Of a stretch of 10,602 nucleotides of DNA, positions 1 to 7,975 are shown one piece after another (positions within the stretch are counted from its first letter, which is position 1; each line of letters begins with the position of its first letter). The notes under the pieces are model-generated. The model made no database searches. It saw only the letters and a list, made by a program, of their open reading frames with translations, and had not been told where the DNA came from. Position numbers and translations under genes: made by a program. The stretch spans positions 24,913 through 35,514 of the forward strand of contig DKII01000083.1 in NCBI GenBank assembly GCA_002454125.1, in the 5' to 3' direction. Source of the stretch: Novosphingobium sp. UBA6722 (GTDB lineage Bacteria > Pseudomonadota > Alphaproteobacteria > Sphingomonadales > Sphingomonadaceae).

Positions 1-1881
1 GAGCGGGCGCAGCGCCTCTTCCAGCCAGCCGGTGAGTGCCTGTTCCAGCTCGCGCCGCGCCGGCATTGGCAAGCCGGACAAGGCCGGTTCCAGGACCAGC
101 CCAGGGGCCAGCAGCGATTTTCCGGGCTGCAGGCGGGCGATGCGCTCTCCTTCCCACGCGAGATTGGATCCGGAGAGCACGAGCTCAACGGCTTCGCCCG
201 CCCCCAGCGCGCTGGCCAACTTGCGCGCGCGTTCCGCCAGCAGCGTCGGCAGATGCCGCTCGGCAGCAGCCAGCAACAGCTTGTGATCGGCGAGGCGCGC
301 GGCTGGATCGACGCGAAAGCGGAAGCCCGCCAACACGCCGATTGCCTCGCCATCGACCAGAACGCGATTGTCTTCGACCGTGACCGGCAGCAGCCCCGCG
401 TCCGGCCCCAGCTTCTTCATCAGCACCGATGTGCGGCGATTGACGAAGCGTTCGGTCAGCCGCCCGTGCAGCGCATCCGACAGCCGCGCTTCCGCGGCGC
501 GGGCGCGGGCGGCCATCTCATCGCGCGCCAGCACCCAGTCGGGCCGCTGGGCAATGTAGGACCACGACCGGATCGACGCGATCCGCCCCTGCAGGGTGTC
601 GATATCGCCGTCTGGCCGATCAAGCTCGGCAATCGCCCGGGCGACGTGATCGCCGGGGATCTGCCCATCCTTCAGATCTTCCCAGAGCCGCGCCACGAAG
701 CGGGCATGGGTATCGGCGCCGTGCTGCCGGAAGTCCGGCAAGCGGCAGGCATCCCACAGCCGCGCGACGCGCGCGGTTCCACGGGCATCGGCCAGGATCG
801 CGGGATCATCAGCAAGGCGCTTGAGCACGGCAAGATCGATCGCCTCGGGTGCGGCGCGCAGTTCGCTGCGATCGGGGATCCGCTCAAGGTCGGCAATCAG
901 GCGCGCAACCGATGTGCAATCGGGATCAGCCTCGCGCCAGAACAATTGCGTCAGCGGCGCAAAGCGGTGCTCCTCGATCGCATAGACCTCTTCGGGCGTG
1001 AATTCCGCATCATGGCTGCCAGTTCCGGCGAGCGTGCCAAAGGTTCCGTCAGTCTGGTGGCGCCCCGCGCGCCCGGCGATCTGCGCCATCTCGGCCGGAA
1101 ACAGCCTGCGCTGGCGGACGCCGTCAAATTTCGAGAGGCCGGCAAAGGCGACATGCTGGACATCAAGATTGAGCCCCATGCCGATCGCGTCGGTCGCGAC
1201 CAGATAATCGACTTCCCCGGACTGGTATAATGCTACCTGCCGGTTGCGCGTCTCGGGCGAAAGCGCCCCCATCACCACTGCCGCGCCGCCGCGGAAGCGC
1301 CGCAGCATCTCGGCAATGGCGTAAACCTGCTCGGCCGAGAAGGCGACGATGGCGGAGCGCGGCGGGATCCGCGACAGCTTCCGAGCCCCAGCGTGGCTGA
1401 GCGTTGAGAAGCGCGGCCGACCGACAATTTCCGCCTCGGGCACCAAGGTGCGAACCAGCGGCTCGATCGTCGCCGAACCGAGGATCATCGTCTCCTCGCG
1501 GCCGCGCGTATGGAGCAGGCGATCCGTGAAGACATGGCCGCGCTCACGATCGGCACCCAGCTGCGCTTCATCGAGTGCGACGAAGGCCAGGTCGGCGCGG
1601 GTCGGCATCGCTTCGGCCGTGCAAAGCAGCCAGCGGGCATGCTTCGGCTCGATCCGCTCTTCGCCGGTGATCAGCGCAACGCGGTCTGCACCCTTGATTG
1701 CGCAGACCCGGTCGTAGACCTCGCGCGCCAGCAGGCGCAGGGGAAAGCCGATCGCGCCCGATGAGTGCGCGCAAAGCCGCTCGATCGCCAGGTGGGTCTT
1801 GCCGGTATTGGTCGGGCCAAGCACGGCCTTGACCCGGCCATCGCCGGATCGATCCTGTCGGGCGGAAATGCTGCGCGCCAT
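1..1881 (-). CDS. SUV3-like superfamily II RNA helicase (3' end missing)
   Basis: ATP-dependent RNA helicase of the SUV3/Ski2-like kind; homologues unwind RNA for the mitochondrial degradosome, and the bacterial role is poorly defined. The frame stays open for 627 codons and runs off the left edge. Visible motifs, numbered from the ATG at 1881: Walker A GPTNTGKT (22-29), motif II DEAQ (104-107), motif III SAT (136-138), motif V ATDAIGMGLN (229-238) and motif VI QIAGRAGR (267-274). Motifs V and VI closely resemble SUV3. After the helicase core comes an alpha-helical, Arg/Ala-rich region with no motif I recognise. An in-frame ATG at 1959 would add 26 residues (Cys-rich and unlike a conserved domain), and an in-frame TAA lies just before it. 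Neither start has a clear Shine-Dalgarno sequence; I prefer 1881 because it sits closest to the core. The gene is divergent from the M23 peptidase gene. Family assignment is firm; substrate is not known. Confidence 0.9.
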   Translation of the reverse strand, partial: MARSISARQDRSGDGRVKAVLGPTNTGKTHLAIERLCAHSSGAIGFPLRLLAREVYDRVCAIKGADRVALITGEERIEPKHARWLLCTAEAMPTRADLAFVALDEAQLGADRERGHVFTDRLLHTRGREETMILGSATIEPLVRTLVPEAEIVGRPRFSTLSHAGARKLSRIPPRSAIVAFSAEQVYAIAEMLRRFRGGAAVVMGALSPETRNRQVALYQSGEVDYLVATDAIGMGLNLDVQHVAFAGLSKFDGVRQRRLFPAEMAQIAGRAGRHQTDGTFGTLAGTGSHDAEFTPEEVYAIEEHRFAPLTQLFWREADPDCTSVARLIADLERIPDRSELRAAPEAIDLAVLKRLADDPAILADARGTARVARLWDACRLPDFRQHGADTHARFVARLWEDLKDGQIPGDHVARAIAELDRPDGDIDTLQGRIASIRSWSYIAQRPDWVLARDEMAARARAAEARLSDALHGRLTERFVNRRTSVLMKKLGPDAGLLPVTVEDNRVLVDGEAIGVLAGFRFRVDPAARLADHKLLLAAAERHLPTLLAERARKLASALGAGEAVELVLSGSNLAWEGERIARLQPGKSLLAPGLVLEPALSGLPMPARRELEQALTGWLEEALRPL

Positions 1882-2023
1882 TGCACAGCAGGATGTGGCA
1901 TCGCCCCCCGGGCAGGACAAGCTCTCAATCGCGGTTCTTCCCCAACCGGCGGACGGCATTTTAGGCGAAGATTAACCTTACCCGTGCACAGCGGTTGCCG
2001 ATTGCAGTCGCCCGGGGGCCAGA
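1882..2023. promoter_or_regulatory. Divergent intergenic region between helicase and M23 peptidase genes
   Basis: This 142-base spacer must hold the start signals for both divergent genes, or only 64 bases of it if the helicase starts at 1959. It is the AT-richest short stretch here, with the run attaacctta at 1971-1980. TTAACC at 1972-1977 resembles one half of the alphaproteobacterial CtrA recognition sequence, but the second half at the expected 7-base spacing is absent. I see no convincing -35/-10 pair on either strand. Confidence 0.4.
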
Positions 2024-3592
2024 TTGGTGTTCATTTCGTGTGAAGCGCTTGAAACCGGGGTTGGCACCGCTCCGCTCGGCCTGCGCATTGCCGCGGGTTC
2101 CGCGCGCTCTGCACCGATTCATTCCGCCTCGGGAATAGCGCCGCTGGCCGCACGGCTGGCACAGCTGCGCCAGCACTGGGAACTGCGCCTGGCGCGGCTC
2201 GACTGGACGCCCGACCTGGCCGAGGATATCGGCTCGGCCCGGTGGTTTCGCGGGCTGGGCACCCTGTTCGGGCTCAGCGCCCTTGCCCTGGCCTTCCTTC
2301 CCGACTTTTCCGCGCTGGCCGCCCCGCCAGCCATGCCGGTTGATGCCGCCGCGCGCGACGAATTTCGCAACCAGGCAATCCAGCCATTGGCCTTTGGCGC
2401 CGAATCCGGGCACCGGATGGGTCCGACCGACCGGGTCAGTCCGGTCGCCAATGTGCCCGAGCGGGCGATCATCCAGCTTACCGCAACCTATACGCAGGGC
2501 GACAGCTTTGACCGGGTGTTACAACGCGCGGGGGTTGGCGCAGGCGATGCGGCACGGGTCAGCAACCTGGTCGCCGGTTCGATCGACCCGGCGGGTTTGC
2601 CGCCCGGCACCCAGATTGATATCACGCTCGGCAAGCGATCCGGTCCCGGTCAACCCAGGCCGCTCGATGCTGTCTCGTTCCGCGCGCGGTTCGATCTCAA
2701 GCTCGGCGTACAGCGCAGTGCCGGCGGCTTCGTGCTTCGGCCCGAAACGATCCCGGTCAATGCCATGCCGCTGCGCATTCGCGGCACGATCGGAGCCGGA
2801 CTGTACCGCTCGGCCCGTGCCGCGGGCGCGCCGATCGAGGCGATCCAGCAATATCTCCAGGTGCTCGACCAGCATCTCAGCCTCGATACCGCGATCGAGC
2901 CTGGCGATACCTTTGACATCATCGTTGGCTTCAAGCGTGCCGCCACTGGCGAAACCAAGGTTGGCGAGCTGCTGTTTGCCGGGGTCGAACGCAATGGCAA
3001 GCCGAAGGCGCAGTTGCTGCGCTGGGGCGGGGATGGCCAGTTCTTCGAAGCTTCGGGCATGGGCGCGCAGCGATCAGGTCTGATTATGCCCGTTGTCGGC
3101 CGGATTACCTCGGACTTTGGCGCGCGCCGCCACCCGATCCTGGGTTACACCCGCATGCATGCCGGGGTCGACTTTGGTGCACCGGCGGGCTCGCCGATCT
3201 ATGCAGTCGGCGATGCCACAGTGGCCTTTGCCGGCTGGGGCGGCGGCCATGGCAACCACGTCAAGCTCGACCACGGCGGCGGCTGGGGCACTGGCTATTC
3301 GCACATGAGCCGGATTGCTGTTTCGCCTGGTAGCCGGGTCCGCGCTGGCCAGGTGATCGGCTATGTCGGCTCGACCGGCCTCTCGACCGGTCCGCACCTC
3401 CATTACGAGCTTTATCGCAATGGCGCGAAGGTCAACCCGATGTCGGTGCGCTTCACGGTCTCGAACCAGGTCGATGCCAAGGAGCTGGCAGCCTTCAAGG
3501 CGAAGATGGCAGCGCTGAAGGCGGTGGTTCCCGGTGCCGCGATGGGTCCGCTCGCCACCGCATCGCCAGTCGCCGGCTTGTCCACGCCTTAG
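2024..3592 (+). CDS. M23-family peptidoglycan DD-metalloendopeptidase, membrane anchored
   Basis: Predicted Zn-dependent endopeptidase (LytM/lysostaphin-type, M23) that cuts peptide cross-links of peptidoglycan in the periplasm. The 522-residue product has a roughly 70-residue N-terminal part, then one hydrophobic segment at about 77-93, a middle region (about 145-340) resembling the beta-rich regulatory part of larger M23 enzymes, and a C-terminal peptidase domain at about 353-475. All metal and catalytic signatures are present: HAGVD (379-383), the YSHMS histidine (H427) and HLH (458-460), so it should be catalytically active rather than an EnvC/NlpD-type activator. The long N-terminus ahead of the hydrophobic segment suggests a membrane anchor instead of a cleaved signal peptide. 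The start is uncertain: TTG at 2024 or GTG at 2027 are adjacent, with only a weak G-rich stretch upstream. It stands alone between divergent helicase and downstream hemB. Confidence 0.92.
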   Translation: MVFISCEALETGVGTAPLGLRIAAGSARSAPIHSASGIAPLAARLAQLRQHWELRLARLDWTPDLAEDIGSARWFRGLGTLFGLSALALAFLPDFSALAAPPAMPVDAAARDEFRNQAIQPLAFGAESGHRMGPTDRVSPVANVPERAIIQLTATYTQGDSFDRVLQRAGVGAGDAARVSNLVAGSIDPAGLPPGTQIDITLGKRSGPGQPRPLDAVSFRARFDLKLGVQRSAGGFVLRPETIPVNAMPLRIRGTIGAGLYRSARAAGAPIEAIQQYLQVLDQHLSLDTAIEPGDTFDIIVGFKRAATGETKVGELLFAGVERNGKPKAQLLRWGGDGQFFEASGMGAQRSGLIMPVVGRITSDFGARRHPILGYTRMHAGVDFGAPAGSPIYAVGDATVAFAGWGGGHGNHVKLDHGGGWGTGYSHMSRIAVSPGSRVRAGQVIGYVGSTGLSTGPHLHYELYRNGAKVNPMSVRFTVSNQVDAKELAAFKAKMAALKAVVPGAAMGPLATASPVAGLSTP

Positions 3593-3622
3593 CGCCGGGG
3601 CTTGCTGGCATCCGGTCTCTAA

Positions 3623-3634
3623 CCTAGAGCTAGG
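3623..3634. repeat. Short inverted repeat CCTAG-AG-CTAGG before hemB
   Basis: Two 5-base arms (CCTAG and CTAGG) separated by AG lie immediately upstream of the hemB start codon. The tetranucleotide CTAG is scarce in this window, yet two copies occur here within ten bases. A weak promoter-like pair, TTGCTG at 3602-3607 and TAGAGC at 3625-3630 (17-base spacer), would place the -10 on the repeat and transcription start at or very near the ATG. The repeat may be an operator; no regulator is identified. Confidence 0.3.
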
Positions 3635-3636
3635 CG

Positions 3637-4632
3637 ATGACCGGTTCCTATCCCGCCACCCGCCTGCGCCGGACCCGCGCCAGCGCCTGGAGCCGCGCGC
3701 TCCACCGAGAAACCGTGCTGACCCCGGCCGACCTGATCTGGCCGCTGTTCGTCACCTCCGGAACCGGCGTTGAAGAACCGATCGGTTCGCTGCCCGGGGT
3801 GTCGCGCTGGTCGGTTGACTTGATCGCCCAGCGGGCCAGGGAAGCCGCAGCGCTGGGCATTCCCTGCCTTGCCCTGTTCCCCAATACCCAGCCTGACCTG
3901 CGCAGCGAAGACGGGGGTGAGGCGCTCAATCCCGATAACCTGATGTGCCGGGCGATTCGCGCGATCAAGGACGCCTGCGGGGACAGCATCGGCGTGCTGA
4001 CTGACGTGGCGCTCGATCCCTACACCAGTCACGGGCAGGACGGACTGGTCGATGCGGTCGGCTATGTGCTGAACGATGCGACGGTCGAAGTGCTGGTGGG
4101 CCAGAGCCTCAACCAGGCGGCGGCCGGAGCCGACGTGATTGCGCCCAGCGATATGATGGACGGCCGGATCGGCGCGATCCGCGAGGCGCTGGAAGGTGCG
4201 GGGCACGCCAATGTCCAGATCATGTCCTACGCGGCGAAGTATGCTTCGGCCTTCTACGGTCCGTTCCGCGACGCTGTGGGCAGCCGCGGCTTGCTGAAGG
4301 GTGACAAGAAAACCTACCAGATGGACCCGGCCAACAGCGACGAGGCGCTGCGTGAGGTTGAGCTCGACCTGCTCGAAGGCGCTGATAGCGTGATGGTGAA
4401 GCCGGGGCTGCCCTATCTCGATATTATCCTGAAAGTGAAGGAAACTTTCGGCGCCCCGGTATTTGCATACCAGGTCAGCGGCGAATACGCGATGATCGAG
4501 GCAGCGGTCGCAGCCGGCGCCGGTGAACGTGATGCCTTGGTGCTGGAAACGCTCACTGCCTTCAAGCGGGCTGGCTGCGCCGGGGTGCTGACCTACCACG
4601 CCGCTCACGCCGCGCGACTGCTGAATGGCTGA
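3637..4632 (+). CDS. hemB: Delta-aminolevulinic acid dehydratase (porphobilinogen synthase)
   Basis: Condenses two 5-aminolevulinate molecules into porphobilinogen, the second common step of tetrapyrrole (haem, and where present bacteriochlorophyll or cobalamin) synthesis in the cytoplasm. The 331-residue length is normal for the family. The Schiff-base lysines are visible: K201 in SYAAKYAS and K255 in VMVKPGLPYLD. The metal-site segment at 123-136 reads DVALDPYTSHGQDG, in which Asp/Ala replace the cysteines of Zn-type enzymes, so this is the Mg/K-dependent alphaproteobacterial type. The ATG at 3637 follows an AGG-containing stretch and is the first start giving the usual N-terminal arm. The gene heads a tightly packed group: its stop overlaps the next start by 8 bases (ATGGCTGA). 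I am very confident of this assignment. Confidence 0.97.
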   Translation: MTGSYPATRLRRTRASAWSRALHRETVLTPADLIWPLFVTSGTGVEEPIGSLPGVSRWSVDLIAQRAREAAALGIPCLALFPNTQPDLRSEDGGEALNPDNLMCRAIRAIKDACGDSIGVLTDVALDPYTSHGQDGLVDAVGYVLNDATVEVLVGQSLNQAAAGADVIAPSDMMDGRIGAIREALEGAGHANVQIMSYAAKYASAFYGPFRDAVGSRGLLKGDKKTYQMDPANSDEALREVELDLLEGADSVMVKPGLPYLDIILKVKETFGAPVFAYQVSGEYAMIEAAVAAGAGERDALVLETLTAFKRAGCAGVLTYHAAHAARLLNG

Positions 4633-5179
4633 GTTCCGGCTGGAAACGCCGCGGCTGGTCATGCGCTCGTGGCGCGATGAAGATCTCGCGCCGTTCCATG
4701 CCGTTTGCATCGATCCCGAAGTCATGGCCACGCTCGGCCCGGTCATGTCGCGCGCCGAGGTTGGCGCGCTGATCGAGCGGATGCGCGGGATCGAGGCTGA
4801 GCATGGCCACTGCTTCTGGGCGCTGGTCAGGCGCGAAACGGACCAGTTGATTGGCTGGTGCGGCGTGATCCGTGGCTCGGTCGGCCCGGTCGAAGGCAAG
4901 GCGGAGTTCGGCTGGCGAATCGCGCGCGCGGCCTGGGGGCAAGGCTATGTCACCGAAGCGGCGCGCGCGGCCATAAACTGGTTCTTGGCCCGCCACGATG
5001 ATCCGTCGGTCTGGGCAATAACTACCGTAGGCAATCGGCGCAGCCGCGCCGTGATGGAGCGACTTGGGATGCAGTACCGTCCTGATCTGGACTTTGACCA
5101 TCCGCGGCTGGCCGCCGATGACCCGCTTTCGCCCCATGTTACATACGAATTGCCGCGCTGTGATTGGAGCGCCGTATGA
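4625..5179 (+). CDS. GNAT-family N-acetyltransferase (RimJ/RimL-like)
   Basis: Predicted acetyl-CoA-dependent N-acetyltransferase of 184 residues. The opening ETPRLVMRSWRDEDL is the typical first strand and helix of RimJ/RimL-type members. The acetyl-CoA pyrophosphate-binding loop is in the segment RAAWGQGYVTEAA (101-113), followed by the usual TVGNRRSRAVMERLGM stretch (134-149) where an Asn and the LGM turn close the fold. The C-terminal FDHP...HVTYEL pattern is shared by a large subgroup of these enzymes. The substrate cannot be read from sequence: ribosomal protein N-termini, small amines and antibiotics are all possible in this family. The start overlaps the hemB stop by 8 bases and its stop overlaps the next gene as ATGA, so it is likely co-translated with both. 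Confidence 0.9.
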   Translation: MAEFRLETPRLVMRSWRDEDLAPFHAVCIDPEVMATLGPVMSRAEVGALIERMRGIEAEHGHCFWALVRRETDQLIGWCGVIRGSVGPVEGKAEFGWRIARAAWGQGYVTEAARAAINWFLARHDDPSVWAITTVGNRRSRAVMERLGMQYRPDLDFDHPRLAADDPLSPHVTYELPRCDWSAV

Positions 5180-7407
5180 CCGCGCGCCTGGCGGGGGCGC
5201 AGCGCGCCCTGTTTGTGCTGACGATCCTGACCGGCAGCTTCCTGCTGTTCCTGGTCCAACCCCTGGTCGCCCGCCTTGCCTTGCCGCGGTTGGGCGGCGC
5301 CCCGAACGTCTGGAACAGCGCGATGCTGGTCTATCAGGCCTTGCTGCTCGCCGGCTATTTCTATGCGCATCGGCTCTCGCAGATGCCGCTCAAGCGGCAG
5401 GGGCGGATCCATCTGGCCCTGCTGGCGGTGGCCGGGCTGACGCTGCCGATCACGCTGGCTGATCTGCCGCCGCCGGCTTCGGGTATGGAGATCCTGTGGG
5501 TGCCGGCCCTGCTGGCGCTGACGATCGGGCCGGTGTTTTTCCTGGTTTCGGCCCAGGCCCCGCTGATGCAGCGCTGGTATGCCGCCCATCCGGCTTCCGC
5601 TGAGCCTTGGGCGCTCTATGCCGCGTCGAATCTTGGCAGCTTCGGCGGCCTGATCGCCTACCCGTTGCTGGCCGAGCCGCTGCTCTCAGCTTCCGAGCAA
5701 AGCATTGGCTGGAGCCTGGGCTATGCGCTGCTGGTTGTACTGGTCGGCCTCTGTGCCTGGAGCCGCAGCCAGGCGCCGGAGGCATCCTTGCCGCAGCAAG
5801 CCGATCCGGCGGTGCCGGCTGTCGGTTGGCGCCGGATTGCGCTGTGGCTGGTGCTTGCCGCCGTACCTTCGGGGTTGATGCTGTCCACCACAACGCATCT
5901 CACCACCGATCTCTTCGCGATGCCGCTGCTGTGGGTGATCCCGCTGGGGCTCTACCTGCTCAGCTTCAGCGTTGCCTTTGCCGACAACCGGGTGCTGGCG
6001 CGGGTCTTTACGCAAGTGGCGCCGCTGTTCGTGCTGATTGCTGGCGGGTTTGGCGCGTCGTCCAGCAATGCGGCCACGTTGGCCCCGGTGATCGGCAGCG
6101 TGTTCCTGCTGTTTGTGGTCTGCGTTGCCCTGCACTCCCGGCTCTATGATGCGCGCCCGGATGCATCGCAGCTGACGCTGTTCTACCTGGTCATGTCGGC
6201 TGGCGGCGCCTTGGGCGGGTTGTTCACCGCGCTGTTTGCACCGCTGCTGTTCGACTGGGTCTGGGAGCATCCGCTGCTCGTCCTTGCTGCCGCTGTGTTG
6301 TTGCCGACCTCAAGCCTGTTTGACTGGCGCAAGCTCAAGGGGGTCGACCCGCAACTTGCCCAGGTTACGGCAGCCGTAATCCTCTCTGTGGGCCTCGCGA
6401 TGTGCTGGTTCATCTATCAGGCGACCACCACCGAGGGCGATCTCGACAAGGGCCAGTACCTGCTGACCCTGGGCGTTGGCCTACTCGGCTGCCTGATCGC
6501 TTCGTGGCGCTGGATGCTGGCCGTGCTGCTGGTGGCCTTGATGTATGCCCAGGGCGGCTGGGACACGGTCGATGCCTCGCGCGAAGGTCTGCGCACGCGC
6601 AGTTATTTCGGGGTCTACACCGTGCGCGAATTTCCGGTGCAGCAGATGCGAACCCTGGCGCATGGCACGACCCTCCATGGCAAGCAGTCGCTTGATCCCA
6701 AGCTCAGCCGCTTGCCGCTGACCTATTATGGCCCCGGCTCGGGTGCCGGTATCGCCTTTGCCAATGCCGACCGTCTGTTTGGCCCCAAAGCGCGGCTCGG
6801 CGTGGTCGGCCTCGGCACCGGCACCCTCGCCTGCTACCGCCGCCCCGGGCAGTCCATGCGCTTCTTCGAAATCGATCCGGCCGTACTCGAATTGTCACGC
6901 AACGGTACCTTCACCTACATCCGAGATTGCGCGCCGGATGCAGAGGTCGTGCTTGGCGATGCCAGGCTAGAGCTGGCCCGGATGCCCAAGGGCGGGATGG
7001 ATCTGCTGGCGGTCGATGCCTTCTCCTCGGACGCGATCCCGCTGCATCTGATGACCGACGAAGCCATGGGGGTCTATCTCGACGCGCTCAGCCCCAACGG
7101 CGTGCTGCTGATCCATATTTCCAACCGCTACATCGATCTTGAGCCGGTGCTGGCCGCGATCGCCGCGAAGCGCGGGCTCAGTGCAGCGCTGCGCGATGAT
7201 GCGTCGCCAGCAGAAATCGGCAACTACTTCACCTCCTCGACCTGGGTGGCCATCACGCGTGAGCAAAGCCGGATCGACGACCTGCGCAAGGTTGATCCGT
7301 CGCGGCCGTGGCGTCCGCTTGGGGCTCCGGCCAAGCGCGCCTGGACCGATGACCACGCTTCAATCCTGCCCCAGGTCCGCTGGAGCAGCCTGCTGGGAAA
7401 CCGCTGA
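5176..7407 (+). CDS. Fused multi-spanning membrane / spermidine synthase-like protein
   Basis: A 743-residue two-part protein. Residues about 10-460 form some 14 hydrophobic segments (for example 11-33, 105-125, 248-269, 302-320, 332-357, 428-460), the transporter-like half of proteins annotated as fused MFS/spermidine synthase. Residues about 475-700 resemble the nucleotide-binding fold of polyamine synthases: HGTTLHG (496-502), the glycine-rich loop GLGTGTLA (545-552), the acidic FFEIDP (563-568), GDARL (594-598) and DAFSSDAIPLHL (614-625). The last replaces the classical DSSDP catalytic motif, so true aminopropyl transfer is doubtful; a decarboxylated-SAM- or SAM-using transferase at the inner membrane is a fair guess. 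The start at 5176 is chosen because GGAG sits 6 bases upstream and ATGA overlaps the acetyltransferase stop; a TTG at 5164 is the alternative. No other polyamine genes are nearby. Domain call is good, function unknown. Confidence 0.88.
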   Translation: MTARLAGAQRALFVLTILTGSFLLFLVQPLVARLALPRLGGAPNVWNSAMLVYQALLLAGYFYAHRLSQMPLKRQGRIHLALLAVAGLTLPITLADLPPPASGMEILWVPALLALTIGPVFFLVSAQAPLMQRWYAAHPASAEPWALYAASNLGSFGGLIAYPLLAEPLLSASEQSIGWSLGYALLVVLVGLCAWSRSQAPEASLPQQADPAVPAVGWRRIALWLVLAAVPSGLMLSTTTHLTTDLFAMPLLWVIPLGLYLLSFSVAFADNRVLARVFTQVAPLFVLIAGGFGASSSNAATLAPVIGSVFLLFVVCVALHSRLYDARPDASQLTLFYLVMSAGGALGGLFTALFAPLLFDWVWEHPLLVLAAAVLLPTSSLFDWRKLKGVDPQLAQVTAAVILSVGLAMCWFIYQATTTEGDLDKGQYLLTLGVGLLGCLIASWRWMLAVLLVALMYAQGGWDTVDASREGLRTRSYFGVYTVREFPVQQMRTLAHGTTLHGKQSLDPKLSRLPLTYYGPGSGAGIAFANADRLFGPKARLGVVGLGTGTLACYRRPGQSMRFFEIDPAVLELSRNGTFTYIRDCAPDAEVVLGDARLELARMPKGGMDLLAVDAFSSDAIPLHLMTDEAMGVYLDALSPNGVLLIHISNRYIDLEPVLAAIAAKRGLSAALRDDASPAEIGNYFTSSTWVAITREQSRIDDLRKVDPSRPWRPLGAPAKRAWTDDHASILPQVRWSSLLGNR

Positions 7408-7408
7408 C

Positions 7409-7975
7409 ATGACCCGACCTGACATCACCATCCTTGAAATCCACGGCAAGCGGCCGCGCATCCACGACAGCGCCTTCGTCGCCCCGGGTTGCCGGATCAT
7501 CGGTGATGTCGAGATCGGGCCTGATGCCAGCATCTGGTATAACTGCGTGCTGCGCGGTGATGTTACCCGCATCGTCATCGGCGCGCGCACCAATGTCCAG
7601 GATGGCACTGTCATCCATTGCGACGGACCCATGCCGGGCCGGCCCGAGGGCTATCCCACCCTGATTGGCGATGACGTGCTGATCGGACACATGGCGATGA
7701 TCCACGGCACGGTGATCGAGGATCGCGGTTTTGTTGGCTTTGCCGCCCAGACGATGAACGGCTGCGTGATCGAGCAGGACGGGATGCTGGCGGCCGGTGC
7801 GCTGCTTTCGCCCAACAAACGGATTCCGGCGCGGCAATTGTGGTCGGGCCGTCCCGCCACTTTCATGCGCGATCTCGATGACCGGATGCTGGCCGGCCTG
7901 CAAATGGGCGTGAAGCACTATGCCGAGAACGCCAAGCATCACGCCGCGGCGCTGAATGGCCAGAGCGAAGGCTGA
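7409..7975 (+). CDS. Gamma-class carbonic anhydrase family protein (left-handed beta-helix)
   Basis: A 188-residue hexapeptide-repeat protein of the gamma-carbonic anhydrase/YrdA/PaaY type, which as a trimer binds metal between subunits and may hydrate CO2. The three metal-ligand histidines are present: H70 (VIHCDG), H94 and H99 (LIGHMAMIHG) with the usual five-residue spacing of the last two. R49, D51 and Q64 match the conserved Arg, Asp and Gln of the archaeal enzyme Cam. Successive isoleucine/valine-rich hexapeptides (for example IIGDVEIGPDASI) run through most of the chain, ending in a helical tail. The shorter gap between the first and second histidine (24 residues) is what I expect for the short YrdA-like subgroup, many of whose members show little activity. 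The ATG at 7409 follows the previous stop by one base; the frame is open further upstream but inside the preceding gene. Confidence 0.93.
   Translation: MTRPDITILEIHGKRPRIHDSAFVAPGCRIIGDVEIGPDASIWYNCVLRGDVTRIVIGARTNVQDGTVIHCDGPMPGRPEGYPTLIGDDVLIGHMAMIHGTVIEDRGFVGFAAQTMNGCVIEQDGMLAAGALLSPNKRIPARQLWSGRPATFMRDLDDRMLAGLQMGVKHYAENAKHHAAALNGQSEG

Noticed and set aside
253..1230. A 325-codon open frame on the plus strand opposite the helicase
   Set aside because: It overlaps the helicase motif region on the other strand, whose frame carries every SUV3 motif. The plus-strand translation shows no fold pattern.
1971..1985. A CtrA binding site between the helicase and M23 genes
   Set aside because: Only one half (TTAACC) is present; the second TTAA at the required spacing is missing, so I do not call a site.
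3619..4899. A 426-codon open frame on the minus strand opposite hemB
   Set aside because: It lies directly antisense to an unmistakable HemB and has a composition typical of complementary-strand frames in GC-rich DNA (rich in Arg, Gln, His, with no domain motif). It has no separate ribosome binding site or promoter that I can see.
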